Shown here piece by piece: positions 6,996-15,866 of a stretch of 64,000 bases of DNA. Both the position numbers and the translations under genes were made by a program. The notes below the pieces were generated by a model. It made no database searches. It was given only the letters and a program-made list of their open reading frames with translations, and was not told the origin of the DNA. Position 1 is the first letter of the stretch, and every line of letters starts with the position of its first letter. This DNA is from Blastomonas aquatica (GTDB taxonomy: Bacteria; Pseudomonadota; Alphaproteobacteria; Sphingomonadales; Sphingomonadaceae): the NCBI RefSeq assembly GCF_014639875.1, contig NZ_BMGD01000006.1, positions 1 to 64,000 of the forward strand, written 5' to 3'.

Positions 6996-9101
6996 TCAGG
7001 CGACAAGCGGCAGTTGCCGCCCGCTGCTTTCCAGAATGTCGACCAGAGAGCGGCCCACCCTCGTCAGATCGCAGCTACGTAACGTCTCAAAAGCCTCGCC
7101 AAGATTTCGTTCGGTGTCTTCAAGTTGAGCAATTGCGCGGTTGTGAAGACGCTCCGGCCCGGCGTCCCGTATATGTCGCCAGAAACGGCGCAGCTCAACG
7201 AACACAAATGCTGCATGAATGAGTCCGGACACCGGCCTGAGATCCTCACGCCATGGCGAAGCTACCAAAGCGCCCGGTCTGGAAGTGGGATACAGGCGCT
7301 CGAGCAGATAGAGCTTCTGATGTCGATACTCGTGAACAAGGGAATCTGCGAGATCGTAGGCATCAATAAGACCGTCGCTCCGATAAATTGACACAAAAAG
7401 GGCGCCTGGAACGGAATCATCGCTGAAGGAGACGATTTTATCAGGATGAGCAGAAGGGTCCCGAATGAACTGGACAGCCGAACAGATACTACGCAGTTCT
7501 GCGCCAATTGAAGGTCGCCACTCGTCTATGATCGCTAATGCCTGCACTACGAGGTCTCTACCGTTAGCAGAGAGTTCCTCTGGCTCAAACACGATGCTTG
7601 TTCCGAACGGTTTGCGGAGCCACTCATCGGCTGCCCCCAGTTCGAGCCTCTCACAATCGCTTGCACGACCAAGGACCCAACCGAGATAGGTGTCATCAAC
7701 ATCTATCGGATTGCCATCCACATCGCGGACCTGTCGCCCGCTGCCAATCAGACTACGCGCCCTTTGCCAGCCAATTGTACCTGCCCGGCGGGCAACATTC
7801 TCGAGTACATCATCTTCGAAACTGTCAGGCCGATAGCCGGCGTCAGTCATTGCATGACGCAATCCGTCGAGATCTGCATCAAACGCAGTCTTAGCCAGTT
7901 CATTCATTATTGCTGAGCTCAGCTCGGCAAATTCAAAAGCCGCGATGTCGAAGCTGGCTGGTTCATCCGACCCTCGCATGCTTTCAACCAGGCTCTCATT
8001 TAACCGGCGAACCACATGCCGAATAATGGCCCGCATTTCAGTGCAGTACACAGTGGGGTTACTAAACCCGCCATCACGAAACCTATGGGGGACAGCTCCA
8101 CCACCACAGATTTTGACCACATCACATTCGCGGCAGATTGGTGATAGCCCATCCATGGTCAGCAGATGGCGATGCAAAGCCAGTCGCGGGGAAGATGCAA
8201 CTACTGCAATCGCGGTGTCATCAACCGTGCCCATCAGCCTGCTTGCCCCCTCGCCAGCAACCTTAAGAACATCAAGATCGTGCCATGTCCCGTCAGTCTC
8301 AAGTGTGATCAGACTGACGTCCCCAAAACCGAACGCATCCGTACCTGAAGAGAGCCCCGCAGCCCCATCAAGCAGCGCCTCGAACGTCCTTACTGCCAGC
8401 TGAGGATAGTGATCCAGCCACATGTCGAAAGCGCGGATCAACCACCGTTCATAAAGGCCCGGATCGGTAGCGCGACCGGGCGGGAGTGTGCCATGATGCG
8501 CATCCGGCAAAAGAAAATCAATTTTGGGCACTGCGTGGCGGTCAAAAAAATCGAGCAGGGTTGATGGGCAGACTGCCGGGTCGATGACCGCGATTACTCC
8601 TGCGAAAATTTTCGGACGTTGCTTCAACCGCTCAAGGGCGGCCAGGGCGCGATTGAAGCTCGATCGACCCTTGCGCGACGTACGGTGAAGGTCCTGAGCT
8701 TCGCGCGGCCCGTCCATGCTCAAAGAGACCCCGATGTTTTCGGCTTCGAAAGCATCGAGGGCGTCATCAGTGAGCAGCAGCCCGTTCGTCTGCAGACCTA
8801 TGTCCAGCTGAGCCACCTCGCCGACTGCAGATCTTAATCTGACTGCCAGGTCGACAATCTGCGCATGTCCCATAAGTAAAGGCTCACCGCCATGGAATAT
8901 CACGGCAATACGGCTCAACCCGGCTTCGCGAGCGTAATCAGCCAGTCTGTCTGCGAACGCATCCTGGTGTGCAACTGATAAATACCGCGGTAGCTTTCGC
9001 CATCCCTGGTCGGCATGATGATACACGTAGCAGTAATCGCAATCGAGATTGCATCTCGATGCTACCTTCACCAGGAACGACGTGATGGTCGCCCCGCTCA
9101 T
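6996..9101 (-). CDS. FxsB-like radical SAM/SPASM maturase with HExxH domain
   Basis: A 701-residue two-part enzyme. Residues 17-24 carry CNLDCDYC (the CxxxCxxC iron-sulfur motif) with GGEPL in the radical SAM core. Cysteines between about residues 322 and 352 (CRECDVVKICGGG, then VYC) form the SPASM-type auxiliary cluster region. The C-terminal 300 residues contain HEYRH near 589-593, the HExxH signature of a domain associated with alpha-ketoglutarate-dependent peptide beta-hydroxylation. Relatives of the N-terminal part crosslink an aromatic residue to the beta-carbon of a residue two positions on. It starts 12 bp after the precursor stop. It probably makes cyclophane crosslinks and perhaps hydroxylates the peptide. 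Confidence 0.88.
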   Translation of the reverse strand: MSGATITSFLVKVASRCNLDCDYCYVYHHADQGWRKLPRYLSVAHQDAFADRLADYAREAGLSRIAVIFHGGEPLLMGHAQIVDLAVRLRSAVGEVAQLDIGLQTNGLLLTDDALDAFEAENIGVSLSMDGPREAQDLHRTSRKGRSSFNRALAALERLKQRPKIFAGVIAVIDPAVCPSTLLDFFDRHAVPKIDFLLPDAHHGTLPPGRATDPGLYERWLIRAFDMWLDHYPQLAVRTFEALLDGAAGLSSGTDAFGFGDVSLITLETDGTWHDLDVLKVAGEGASRLMGTVDDTAIAVVASSPRLALHRHLLTMDGLSPICRECDVVKICGGGAVPHRFRDGGFSNPTVYCTEMRAIIRHVVRRLNESLVESMRGSDEPASFDIAAFEFAELSSAIMNELAKTAFDADLDGLRHAMTDAGYRPDSFEDDVLENVARRAGTIGWQRARSLIGSGRQVRDVDGNPIDVDDTYLGWVLGRASDCERLELGAADEWLRKPFGTSIVFEPEELSANGRDLVVQALAIIDEWRPSIGAELRSICSAVQFIRDPSAHPDKIVSFSDDSVPGALFVSIYRSDGLIDAYDLADSLVHEYRHQKLYLLERLYPTSRPGALVASPWREDLRPVSGLIHAAFVFVELRRFWRHIRDAGPERLHNRAIAQLEDTERNLGEAFETLRSCDLTRVGRSLVDILESSGRQLPLVA

Positions 9102-9113
9102 AGCGATGCCGTC

Positions 9114-9275
9114 CTAGGAACGATTGTGTCGGTGGTGCATCCGATCGTAGCTCGTGATCAGCTCGCTGGCTTTCGCACCTGTCGCAATACGTGCCTGGAG
9201 ACGCTGAAGGGCCGGATTAACGGTCTTCGATTTCAAAAGACTCACTCGTACGTGTTCAATGTCAACTGCAGCCAT
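9114..9275 (-). CDS. RiPP precursor peptide (53 aa), triceptide-like
   Basis: A 53-codon gene too short for ordinary ORF calling. AAGGAGA lies 6 bp before the ATG and the stop is 12 bp before the radical SAM gene. The peptide has an amphipathic leader (MAAVDIEHVRVSLLKSKTVN at the start), a helical middle rich in Ala and Leu, and ends YDRMHHRHNRS. That ending contains three aromatic-X-Arg triads, Y-D-R, H-H-R and H-N-R, the last two directly adjacent. This fits the aromatic-X-X pattern crosslinked by FxsB/Xye/Grr-type radical SAM enzymes. I recall an NCBI family called YhhA whose name would fit this Y, H, H pattern, but I cannot verify it. Confidence 0.85.
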   Translation of the reverse strand: MAAVDIEHVRVSLLKSKTVNPALQRLQARIATGAKASELITSYDRMHHRHNRS

Positions 9276-9855
9276 GACGTTCTCCTTAGGGCGGTAGACT
9301 AAGTCTCCAGCCCAAGGTGTTCAACTGAAAACTCCATCCATTTTGGAGCAATCCTCGCTGTAGTGAATGTTACCTTTTGGCGCGCCCTTTAGGGCTGGAG
9401 CAATCCGGAATGCCGAGAAATATTTTCTACATTTGCCACCAGCATAGTACCCGGGAGCTTAGGCAGAATTCTGAAATTTGCGGCGCCGCGATCCTGAGGT
9501 ATTTCAAACACGTCGATTGGTGTATTTTAGTTAGCATTCGTACCATGAATTTGTACAGGCAGTGAGGCCCCGGCCCCTGTCAACCTGGATGAGATCGCTG
9601 TGCCGATCGTCGGCATTGACGACACCAATCGGCCGCTTCTTTCGGCAGCAGGCGCTCATAGTTGTCGATGGGAATGACTGGCTCCAGGCAGAGTGCAGCC
9701 AAAGATCACTAAAGCCGCAACTTGGACATACCTGCTGGCCGCTACCGCTATTGGGAAGGTTGTTGAATGGCCGGTCCTTGCCACGATAGGTCTGAAGCCA
9801 CATGTCGGCTTTCCGACAGTTGCTGCAGGGTATCCAATGGCCGCATGTGTGGTGG
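9276..9855. other. intergenic: RiPP promoter region and repeat remnant
   Basis: The right-hand side of the precursor gene should carry the operon promoter. I see no confident -35/-10, but GGAGCAATCC occurs twice (9345-9354 and 9397-9406), a possible regulator site. Further right, 9735-9845 contains a degenerate intergenic repeat with CATGTCGGCTTTC at 9801-9813, also present at 14048-14060. Short open frames here have no ribosome binding sites or family resemblance. Confidence 0.5.
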
Positions 9856-10878
9856 TTACCCGATCTCTACCAGTTGCCGCTTATGCCCATCTTCTCCAAA
9901 ACGAATACTGCGCCCCGTGAAAAGCTCAATGAGCTTCGCTGCTGTGCGCGTGTGGTCGCTGATCTTCACGCTGGTGAACGCCCCGCCTCCTGCGATAGCC
10001 ATTGGCAACAGCAGCTGATCCTGCAAATAGGGGCCGCAGAAGGCGCCTGACGCCTCGTAGCCAGCCATGCGCTTGCCCGCAGTCACCCCGATCTTCTCGG
10101 CAGACAGACCGAGTTTCCCGAAGCCCGAAACCACTTCGGCGACATGCTCGAAACCGGCTTCCAGCAGCAGGGCAACGCCTGGCCCCTGATCAGCGGGCAA
10201 TTCGCGAACCGTGATGTCGTCGTCCGCCCAGCCGGGCACGTTCTTGAGCGCTGCCTTGCGGATACGCCTGGCAATATCGCCGTCGAGCGATGCGAACAGA
10301 ACTGTTCCGGCGCGTGAAACTTGATCCCCCCGGGCGAGACACTCTATCCTGCGCAGCGGTGCAGGATCGATTTCGATCTCGATCCGTCCACCGCCGCGCG
10401 GGAAAAAGCCGTGCCGCTTGATGGTCGCCGAAACGCGCGGCCCCATCCGCTCGAAAACGGGCAGGAAGCAGCGCGCCATGAAATCGAAAGGCGGTGCCAT
10501 CGCCGCATGTGTGCCGCCTTCGATCACGAGGCGCGAGGGCGCGCCAGCCAGCGCCAGCGGCACCAGCAACGTCTGGAGCACAAGCGCGGTCGATCCGGCG
10601 GTGCCCACCGCGAAGCGGTATTCGCCGGGCGACACCCGTCCGGGACGGAAGGTGATGCGATTCGAGCCGAGCTCGAGCCCTTCGCACTCCGCACCGCCCA
10701 CCGCACAGGCGGCCTCGATCGCGGTCATGTGCTGACGCATCAGCCCCGGCTGATCGCGACCAGCGCGGATCTTCTCGATGATGAAGGGCTCTCCGGTGAG
10801 GAGCGAAAGCGCGCAGGCATAGCGCAGCACCTGCCCGCCGCCTTCGCCCTCGGAGCCGTCGATAGTGATCATGGTCAT
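9856..10878 (-). CDS. rtcA: RNA 3'-terminal phosphate cyclase
   Basis: RtcA converts RNA 3'-phosphate ends to 2',3'-cyclic phosphates via an RNA-adenylate intermediate. The 340-residue length, the EGEGGGQVLRYACALSLLTG start and the GGG-rich PRGGGRIEIEI motif are characteristic. The histidine in ISDHTRT (about residue 309) matches the adenylated catalytic histidine of the E. coli enzyme. ATG codons at 10878 and 10872 are both possible. It lies 34 bp downstream of rtcB on the same strand, so the two form one operon under the sigma-54 promoter upstream of rtcB. Confidence 0.95.
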   Translation of the reverse strand: MTMITIDGSEGEGGGQVLRYACALSLLTGEPFIIEKIRAGRDQPGLMRQHMTAIEAACAVGGAECEGLELGSNRITFRPGRVSPGEYRFAVGTAGSTALVLQTLLVPLALAGAPSRLVIEGGTHAAMAPPFDFMARCFLPVFERMGPRVSATIKRHGFFPRGGGRIEIEIDPAPLRRIECLARGDQVSRAGTVLFASLDGDIARRIRKAALKNVPGWADDDITVRELPADQGPGVALLLEAGFEHVAEVVSGFGKLGLSAEKIGVTAGKRMAGYEASGAFCGPYLQDQLLLPMAIAGGGAFTSVKISDHTRTAAKLIELFTGRSIRFGEDGHKRQLVEIG

Positions 10879-10912
10879 TCTTCTTTGTCTTCCAATGGCG
10901 ACGCGAAGGGGT

Positions 10913-12139
10913 TTACCCCTTCACGCACACCACCTGCTTCAGCGTATGCACGATCTCGACCAGATCAGCCTGTGCGGCCATCACTTTCTCGATCGGCTTG
11001 TATGCACGCGGGGTCTCGTCGATTACGCCTTCGTCCTTGCGGCAGGCGACACCCGCCGTGTCGGCGATATGCTCATCGAGTGTGACCAGCTTCTTCGCCT
11101 CGGTGCGTGACATGATGCGCCCAGCTCCGTGCGAGCAACTGTCGAAGCTGTCGGGGTTGCCCAGCCCGCGCACGATGAAGCTCTTGGCGCCCATCGAACC
11201 CGGGATGATCCCCAACGTTCCCTTAGCAGCACGCACCGCACCCTTGCGGGTGACGAGCACGTTCTCCCCGAAGTGGTTCTCGCGCGTCACGTAGTTGTGG
11301 TGGCAGTTCACCGCTTCGCACGCCGCCTCGAAGGGCTTGTCGATCTGCGACCGCAGGGCGGCGATGACATGGGTCATCATGACCTGGCGGTTCAGCCGCG
11401 CAAAGTCCTGCGCCCACTCGACCGCCTCGACATAGTCGTCGAAGTGGTCGGTCCCTTCCGGGAAGTAGGCGAGGTCCGCATCGGGCAGGTTGATATGCCA
11501 CTTGCGCATATCCTGCTTGGCGAGCTCGATGAAGAACGTTCCGATCGCGTTCCCCACCCCGCGGCTGCCGGAATGGAGCATCACCCACACGGCTTGCGCC
11601 TCGTCGAGGCACAGTTCGATGAAGTGGTTCCCGGTCCCGAGCGTGCCCAGGTGGACCAGATTGTTGGTGCGTGCGAGCCGCGGGTATTTCGCCACGATGC
11701 GATCGAACCGGCGCACCAGCGTCGCCCATCCTTCGATCACCTCTGACGGCGGATCACCCCATGCCCCCTTGTCGCGCCCGCCACGCCCCGAGGAACGCCC
11801 ATGAGGCACAGCACGCTCGATTGCGGCACGGATGCCTTCGAGATTGTCCGGCAGGTCGCTTGCCATGAGCGAGGTACGTGCGGCCATCATCCCGCAGCCG
11901 ATGTCTACGCCGACAGCGGCGGGGATGACTGCGCCCTTGGTCGGGATTACCGAACCCACGGTCGCACCGATCCCGACATGCACATCCGGCATCGCCGCGA
12001 CGTGCTTGAAGATGAACGGCATCTGCGCCGCACGAGCAAGCTGCGCGCGCGCCTTGTCGTCCACCGGAACGCCGCGGGTCCATGCCTTGATCGGCGCGCC
12101 ACCTTCGACTTCGTGCAGTTCGTATCCGGTCATGGTCAT
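10913..12139 (-). CDS. rtcB: RNA-splicing ligase RtcB
   Basis: RtcB joins RNA 2',3'-cyclic phosphate or 3'-phosphate ends to 5'-OH ends using GTP and Mn2+. Conserved elements are all visible: VDIGCGM (metal-binding Cys), GTLGTGNHFIE, LHSGSRGVG, HHNYV, and SCSHGAGR, whose histidine is the guanylylated residue. The frame is open to 12346, but MTMTGYELHEVEGG is the family start, so I place it at 12139 (about 408 residues). The region between 12140 and the divergent rtcR holds the sigma-54 promoter. Confidence 0.95.
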   Translation of the reverse strand: MTMTGYELHEVEGGAPIKAWTRGVPVDDKARAQLARAAQMPFIFKHVAAMPDVHVGIGATVGSVIPTKGAVIPAAVGVDIGCGMMAARTSLMASDLPDNLEGIRAAIERAVPHGRSSGRGGRDKGAWGDPPSEVIEGWATLVRRFDRIVAKYPRLARTNNLVHLGTLGTGNHFIELCLDEAQAVWVMLHSGSRGVGNAIGTFFIELAKQDMRKWHINLPDADLAYFPEGTDHFDDYVEAVEWAQDFARLNRQVMMTHVIAALRSQIDKPFEAACEAVNCHHNYVTRENHFGENVLVTRKGAVRAAKGTLGIIPGSMGAKSFIVRGLGNPDSFDSCSHGAGRIMSRTEAKKLVTLDEHIADTAGVACRKDEGVIDETPRAYKPIEKVMAAQADLVEIVHTLKQVVCVKG

Positions 12140-12242
12140 CGCTTCGGTTCCTGCTTTGGCAGTCTCCTGGGGTGGCCGGCCCATTCCGGCCACCCCGACC
12201 GCTCGCTGCCGGGCTGTTTGACGGACCCGGCGCTGATAGCGT

Positions 12243-12258
12243 TGCAGCGACCGTGCCA
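12243..12258 (-). promoter_or_regulatory. sigma-54 promoter of rtcBA
   Basis: Read on the minus strand, TGGCACGGTCGCTGCA matches the -24/-12 consensus TGGCAC-N5-TTGCA at all but one base, with the required GG and GC dinucleotides. It lies about 105 bp upstream of rtcB and points towards it, and the divergent gene encodes a sigma-54 activator. This makes RtcR-dependent expression of rtcBA the straightforward reading. Confidence 0.85.
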
Positions 12259-12395
12259 AACGACCCGTATGTTCGATTGAACTGCGTATATGACTGTAAA
12301 ATAACGACTTCGTGCACTGTGCTCGTATGCAGCCATTTTGGCGCAACCTGCAATTCCTTATCGCACCCTATCGCTTTTTATCCTACAGTATAGGC

Positions 12396-13991
12396 ATGGC
12401 ACGCACAACGGTGATCGGGTTTCTGGGCAGCACGCTGGATGGCAGCAAGCGCGATTCCTCGCGCTGGCACAAATGGCGTCCCACCGTCGGCTTGTGCATG
12501 CACCAGGACCTAAGGGTCGATCGCCTCGTGCTGCTGCACGGTGCAAAGCATGCCGATCTCGCCCATTTCGTGATCGCCGACATCGCCTCGGTCTCGCCCG
12601 AGACAGAAGTTGTGCCTCATCTGGTCCAGTTCGACGATGCCTGGGATTTCGAGGAGGTTTACACCGGCCTACTCGATTTCGCGCAGGGCTTCAGCTTCGA
12701 CCCCGAGGCGGAGGACTATCTTGTCCACATCACTACCGGCACGCATGTCGCGCAGATCTGCCTGTTTCTGCTGGCCGAAGCGCGCTTCATCCCTGCCAAG
12801 CTGCTTCAGACCCAGCCGCCGCGTGGAATGCCTGACCCGGCGGGAACATGGAATGCGATCGACCTCAACCTGTCGCGCTACGACAGCATTGCCCGCCGCT
12901 TCGCCGAGGCGCAGGAAGACAGCGCTGCGCTTCTCAAGAGCGGGATTGCGACGCGCAACGCGGCCTTCAACCGGATGATCGCCGAAATCGAGCGGGTCGC
13001 CACACGTAGCGCGGCTCCGATGCTGCTGATGGGGCCGACCGGCGCCGGCAAGAGCCAGCTCGCCCGCCGCATCTACGAGCTCAAGGCAAGCCGCCACCGC
13101 CTTTCCGGCCCCTTTGTCGAGGTCAACTGCGCGACTCTCAAGGGCGACGGCGCCATGTCGGCGCTGTTCGGGCACCGCAAGGGGGCCTTTACCGGTGCCA
13201 TGACGGAGCGCGCCGGGCTTTTGCGCAGTGCCGATGGCGGCATGCTGTTTCTCGACGAGATCGGTGAGCTTGGCCTCGACGAGCAGGCGATGATCCTGCG
13301 CGCGGTCGAGGAAGGCCGGTTTCTGCCGCTTGGCGCGGACAGGGAAGTAACGAGTCGCTTCCAGCTCATCGCGGGGACCAACCGTGAGCTGCTGGCCGAG
13401 GTGACGGCAGGACGGTTCCGCGAGGATCTGTTCGCGCGGCTCAATCTTTGGACCTTCCGCCTGCCCGGCCTTGCCGAACGGCCCGAGGACATCGAGCCCA
13501 ATCTCGACTACGAGATGGACCGGTTCGCTGCGGCCCAGGATTTGCGCGTCACCTTCAACAAGGAGGCGCGAGAGACCTATCTTGCGTTCGCCACAAGCGC
13601 CGCGGCGACATGGCAGGGCAATTTCCGTGATCTCTCGGCCAGCGTCACCCGTATGGCGACGCTGGCCCCCTCCGGTCGGATTGATCGCGAGACCGTTGAG
13701 CAGGAAATTGCGCGCCTAAAGTTCCTATGGTCGAATGGGGCATCGTCCGAGCCTGACGTCCTTGCGGAGGTGCTGGGCGAGGAGGAACTGACCAAAGTGG
13801 ATGCATTCGACCGCGCGCAGCTTGCGGAGGTGGTGCGTGTCTGCCGCCGGAGCGCCAGCCTGTCGGAGGCAGGACGAACCTTGTTTGCCGCCTCCCGCCA
13901 GCGGCGCAGCTCGACGAACGACGCTGATCGCTTGCGCAAGTATCTCGCGCGATTTGGGCTGAGCTTCGATCGGCTGCTGCTTTACAAATGA
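12396..13991 (+). CDS. rtcR: sigma-54-dependent activator RtcR
   Basis: RtcR activates rtcBA. The N-terminal domain (about 1-185) is the CARF-type sensor of RtcR proteins, starting MARTTVIGFLGSTLDG. The central AAA+ domain has Walker A GPTGAGKS near residue 213, the sigma-54 contact loop GAFTGA near residue 264, and Walker B LFLDEIGEL. A short C-terminal DNA-binding region ends the protein. I start at the ATG at 12396 rather than the upstream frame because this matches the family N-terminus. In E. coli RtcR responds to cyclic-phosphate-ended RNA fragments; the same is inferred here. Confidence 0.94.
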   Translation: MARTTVIGFLGSTLDGSKRDSSRWHKWRPTVGLCMHQDLRVDRLVLLHGAKHADLAHFVIADIASVSPETEVVPHLVQFDDAWDFEEVYTGLLDFAQGFSFDPEAEDYLVHITTGTHVAQICLFLLAEARFIPAKLLQTQPPRGMPDPAGTWNAIDLNLSRYDSIARRFAEAQEDSAALLKSGIATRNAAFNRMIAEIERVATRSAAPMLLMGPTGAGKSQLARRIYELKASRHRLSGPFVEVNCATLKGDGAMSALFGHRKGAFTGAMTERAGLLRSADGGMLFLDEIGELGLDEQAMILRAVEEGRFLPLGADREVTSRFQLIAGTNRELLAEVTAGRFREDLFARLNLWTFRLPGLAERPEDIEPNLDYEMDRFAAAQDLRVTFNKEARETYLAFATSAAATWQGNFRDLSASVTRMATLAPSGRIDRETVEQEIARLKFLWSNGASSEPDVLAEVLGEEELTKVDAFDRAQLAEVVRVCRRSASLSEAGRTLFAASRQRRSSTNDADRLRKYLARFGLSFDRLLLYK

Positions 13992-14287
13992 CCAGATTTG
14001 GGCCGGTTGTTGAAGGGCAGGTCCTAGCTACGAAACGGCCGAAGCCGCATGTCGGCTTTCAGGCAGCGGCCGCACGGCGTCCCATGGCTACAAGTGGGTG
14101 GATATCGGAATGGCGGCTCCCCGGATAGCTGCTTCGCCGATCGCTGCCCACCGAGAAGGCTTCACCTGCCTGTGTTGCAGAGCGTTGACCGCTCAAGGGC
14201 GAAATATTTTGACGTCGGATAATGGCGTGATGCACGTGCGGTCCTAAGGAAGCCGCAGTTATTATGCCGGTCACAAGGGGTTCAAAC
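13992..14287. other. intergenic with degenerate repeat
   Basis: No gene seen. 14004-14075 carries a sequence related to one at 9755-9830 (GGTTGTTGAA, then CATGTCGGCTTTC at 14048-14060). AAGGGG 6 bp before 14288 serves the next gene. Confidence 0.5.
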
Positions 14288-15373
14288 ATGAAGGGTTTCG
14301 CTGCGCTGTCGCTTATCTGCCTTGCATCATTTCTCGGAGCCGCGGACACCAGCGCGCAGGAGTTCAGTCCTCGCGAGTATCGACGCGAAATCGAGAACCC
14401 AACGCAGGTGGTGGTTCTGGGAACCACGCATCTGAGCGATGCGGCGGAAGGATGGGACCCCAAGGTCCTCGACCTTCTCTTGGACCGGCTCGCATCCTTC
14501 AAACCCGATGTCATCACCATCGAGAACCAGCCGGGACCTACGACCAGCAAGCTATGGTCCTATCGCAGTGTCTATCCTGAGGCGGCTGCCGCCTACGCCG
14601 GGCGTGCGTTGTTGATGTCGTCGATCGCCGCACTGTCGCTCGACATGGATATGCCGCAGGCCGAAGCCGAGCTGCGGAGGCATCTTGGCAAGGTTGGCGA
14701 GAATCCGACGCCCGCTGCGAGGCGCCGGTCGACCGCGCTGTTCGCCGCCTCGGGCGATCCTTATTCGGCCTTGGTGCAATGGTGGCGGCTGCCCTCCTCC
14801 GAGCGGGTTCCCGGCGATGGTGTATCGCGCCGGTTGGCCGCGCTGCTGGAGGAGCTGGGGCTGGAACGCGAGGAGGGGGTAGTGCTTGCCGCTAGCCTCG
14901 CCGTGCGGCTCGGGCTCGAGCGCGTCTACCAAATTGATTCGCAGGAGGACGATGTCCTCACACCGGAGGAATCCGATGTGTTTTTCCAGAAGGTCTTTCC
15001 AGTTGTGGCAGAACGCTACAACGCGGACCCTGCTGCGAAGGAGCGTGGCAAGATTGAGAACATGACAACGCCCGAAGCCGCCCTCGCCGCCTATCGGAAG
15101 CTCAACGACGACCGGATCGAGCGCCGTCTTTCCGAGATCGAATGGCTGGGGGCGATCAAGGAGCGGACCGAGGGGAACGTGGGACGCAAGCGGGTTGCTG
15201 CCTGGGAATCCCGCAACCTCAGGATGGCCGCTAACATCCGCGAAGCCAGCGCGCGCGCTCCTGGTGGACGTGTTCTCGTCATCGTCGGAGCCACGCATAA
15301 GCTTTGGCTGGAAGCCTATCTCGGCATGATGAGCGACATCGAGATCGTTTCGACGGACACGATCCTAAGATAG
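14288..15373 (+). CDS. DUF5694 domain exported protein
   Basis: A 361-residue protein with a signal peptide (hydrophobic core to the ADTSAQ region, cleaved near residue 24). The mature part opens TQVVVLGTTHLS and closes with GRVLVIVGATHKLWLEAYL, the paired GT/G-H motifs of the TraB/ChaN-like DUF5694 family. Those motifs suggest a metal-dependent hydrolase fold acting in the periplasm. The ATG at 14288 has AAGGGG 6 bp upstream and precedes the signal sequence directly; the upstream ATG at 14264 does not. No operon partner. Substrate unknown. Confidence 0.8.
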   Translation: MKGFAALSLICLASFLGAADTSAQEFSPREYRREIENPTQVVVLGTTHLSDAAEGWDPKVLDLLLDRLASFKPDVITIENQPGPTTSKLWSYRSVYPEAAAAYAGRALLMSSIAALSLDMDMPQAEAELRRHLGKVGENPTPAARRRSTALFAASGDPYSALVQWWRLPSSERVPGDGVSRRLAALLEELGLEREEGVVLAASLAVRLGLERVYQIDSQEDDVLTPEESDVFFQKVFPVVAERYNADPAAKERGKIENMTTPEAALAAYRKLNDDRIERRLSEIEWLGAIKERTEGNVGRKRVAAWESRNLRMAANIREASARAPGGRVLVIVGATHKLWLEAYLGMMSDIEIVSTDTILR

Positions 15374-15481
15374 ATCGCGTTCACCTGCCGATACCGTCTT
15401 CGTCCGCAAAGGGTCGTTTGCCGAACGGCAGCTTTTTTCTCGCACCTATCACGAGCGGACATAGCAACGATTCAACTCGCG

Positions 15482-15790
15482 CTACGCCGAACGCTTCCGG
15501 TAAACCAGCGTGAGATTGTTGGCTGGCATTGCGTGGAGGCTGGTGCGCGCGAAGCCATGGTCCGATGCTACGCGATCCATGTCATCAAGGTGGCGCAGGC
15601 CCCATGCCGGGTTTCTCGCCCTGAGCGAGTCATCGAACGCAAGATTGGAGGCTGCCGTCTCCACGCCCCGCTCGAGATACGGCCCATAGAGAATAATGGG
15701 CGCCCCCTCAGCGAGCACCTGGGCGCAGCCCTTGAACAATCCCAGCGTCGCATCCCACGGGCTGATATGCACCATGTTGATGTACGGCAG
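15482..15790 (-). pseudogene. DUF938 methyltransferase-like, 3' fragment
   Basis: Only the C-terminal half (about 100 of roughly 200 residues) of a DUF938 SAM-dependent methyltransferase-like protein remains: LPYINMVHISPWDATLG, then LYGPY and SLRARNPAWGLRHLDD, ending MPANNLTLVYRKR. Family resemblance stops abruptly at about 15790, where a stop codon follows upstream, so the SAM-binding half has been lost. An open frame from the internal ATG at 15775 exists but is unlikely to be functional. Confidence 0.7.
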
Positions 15791-15866
15791 GCTCCTGCGG
15801 GTCCGCTTTCAGGACCTCGAATCTGTCGCCTGGATGACCGAAACTGGGTGGAAAGCTGCCGTATCG

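Noticed and set aside
9531..9803. 90-codon leftward frame
   Set aside because: Overlaps the degenerate repeat and has no ribosome binding site.
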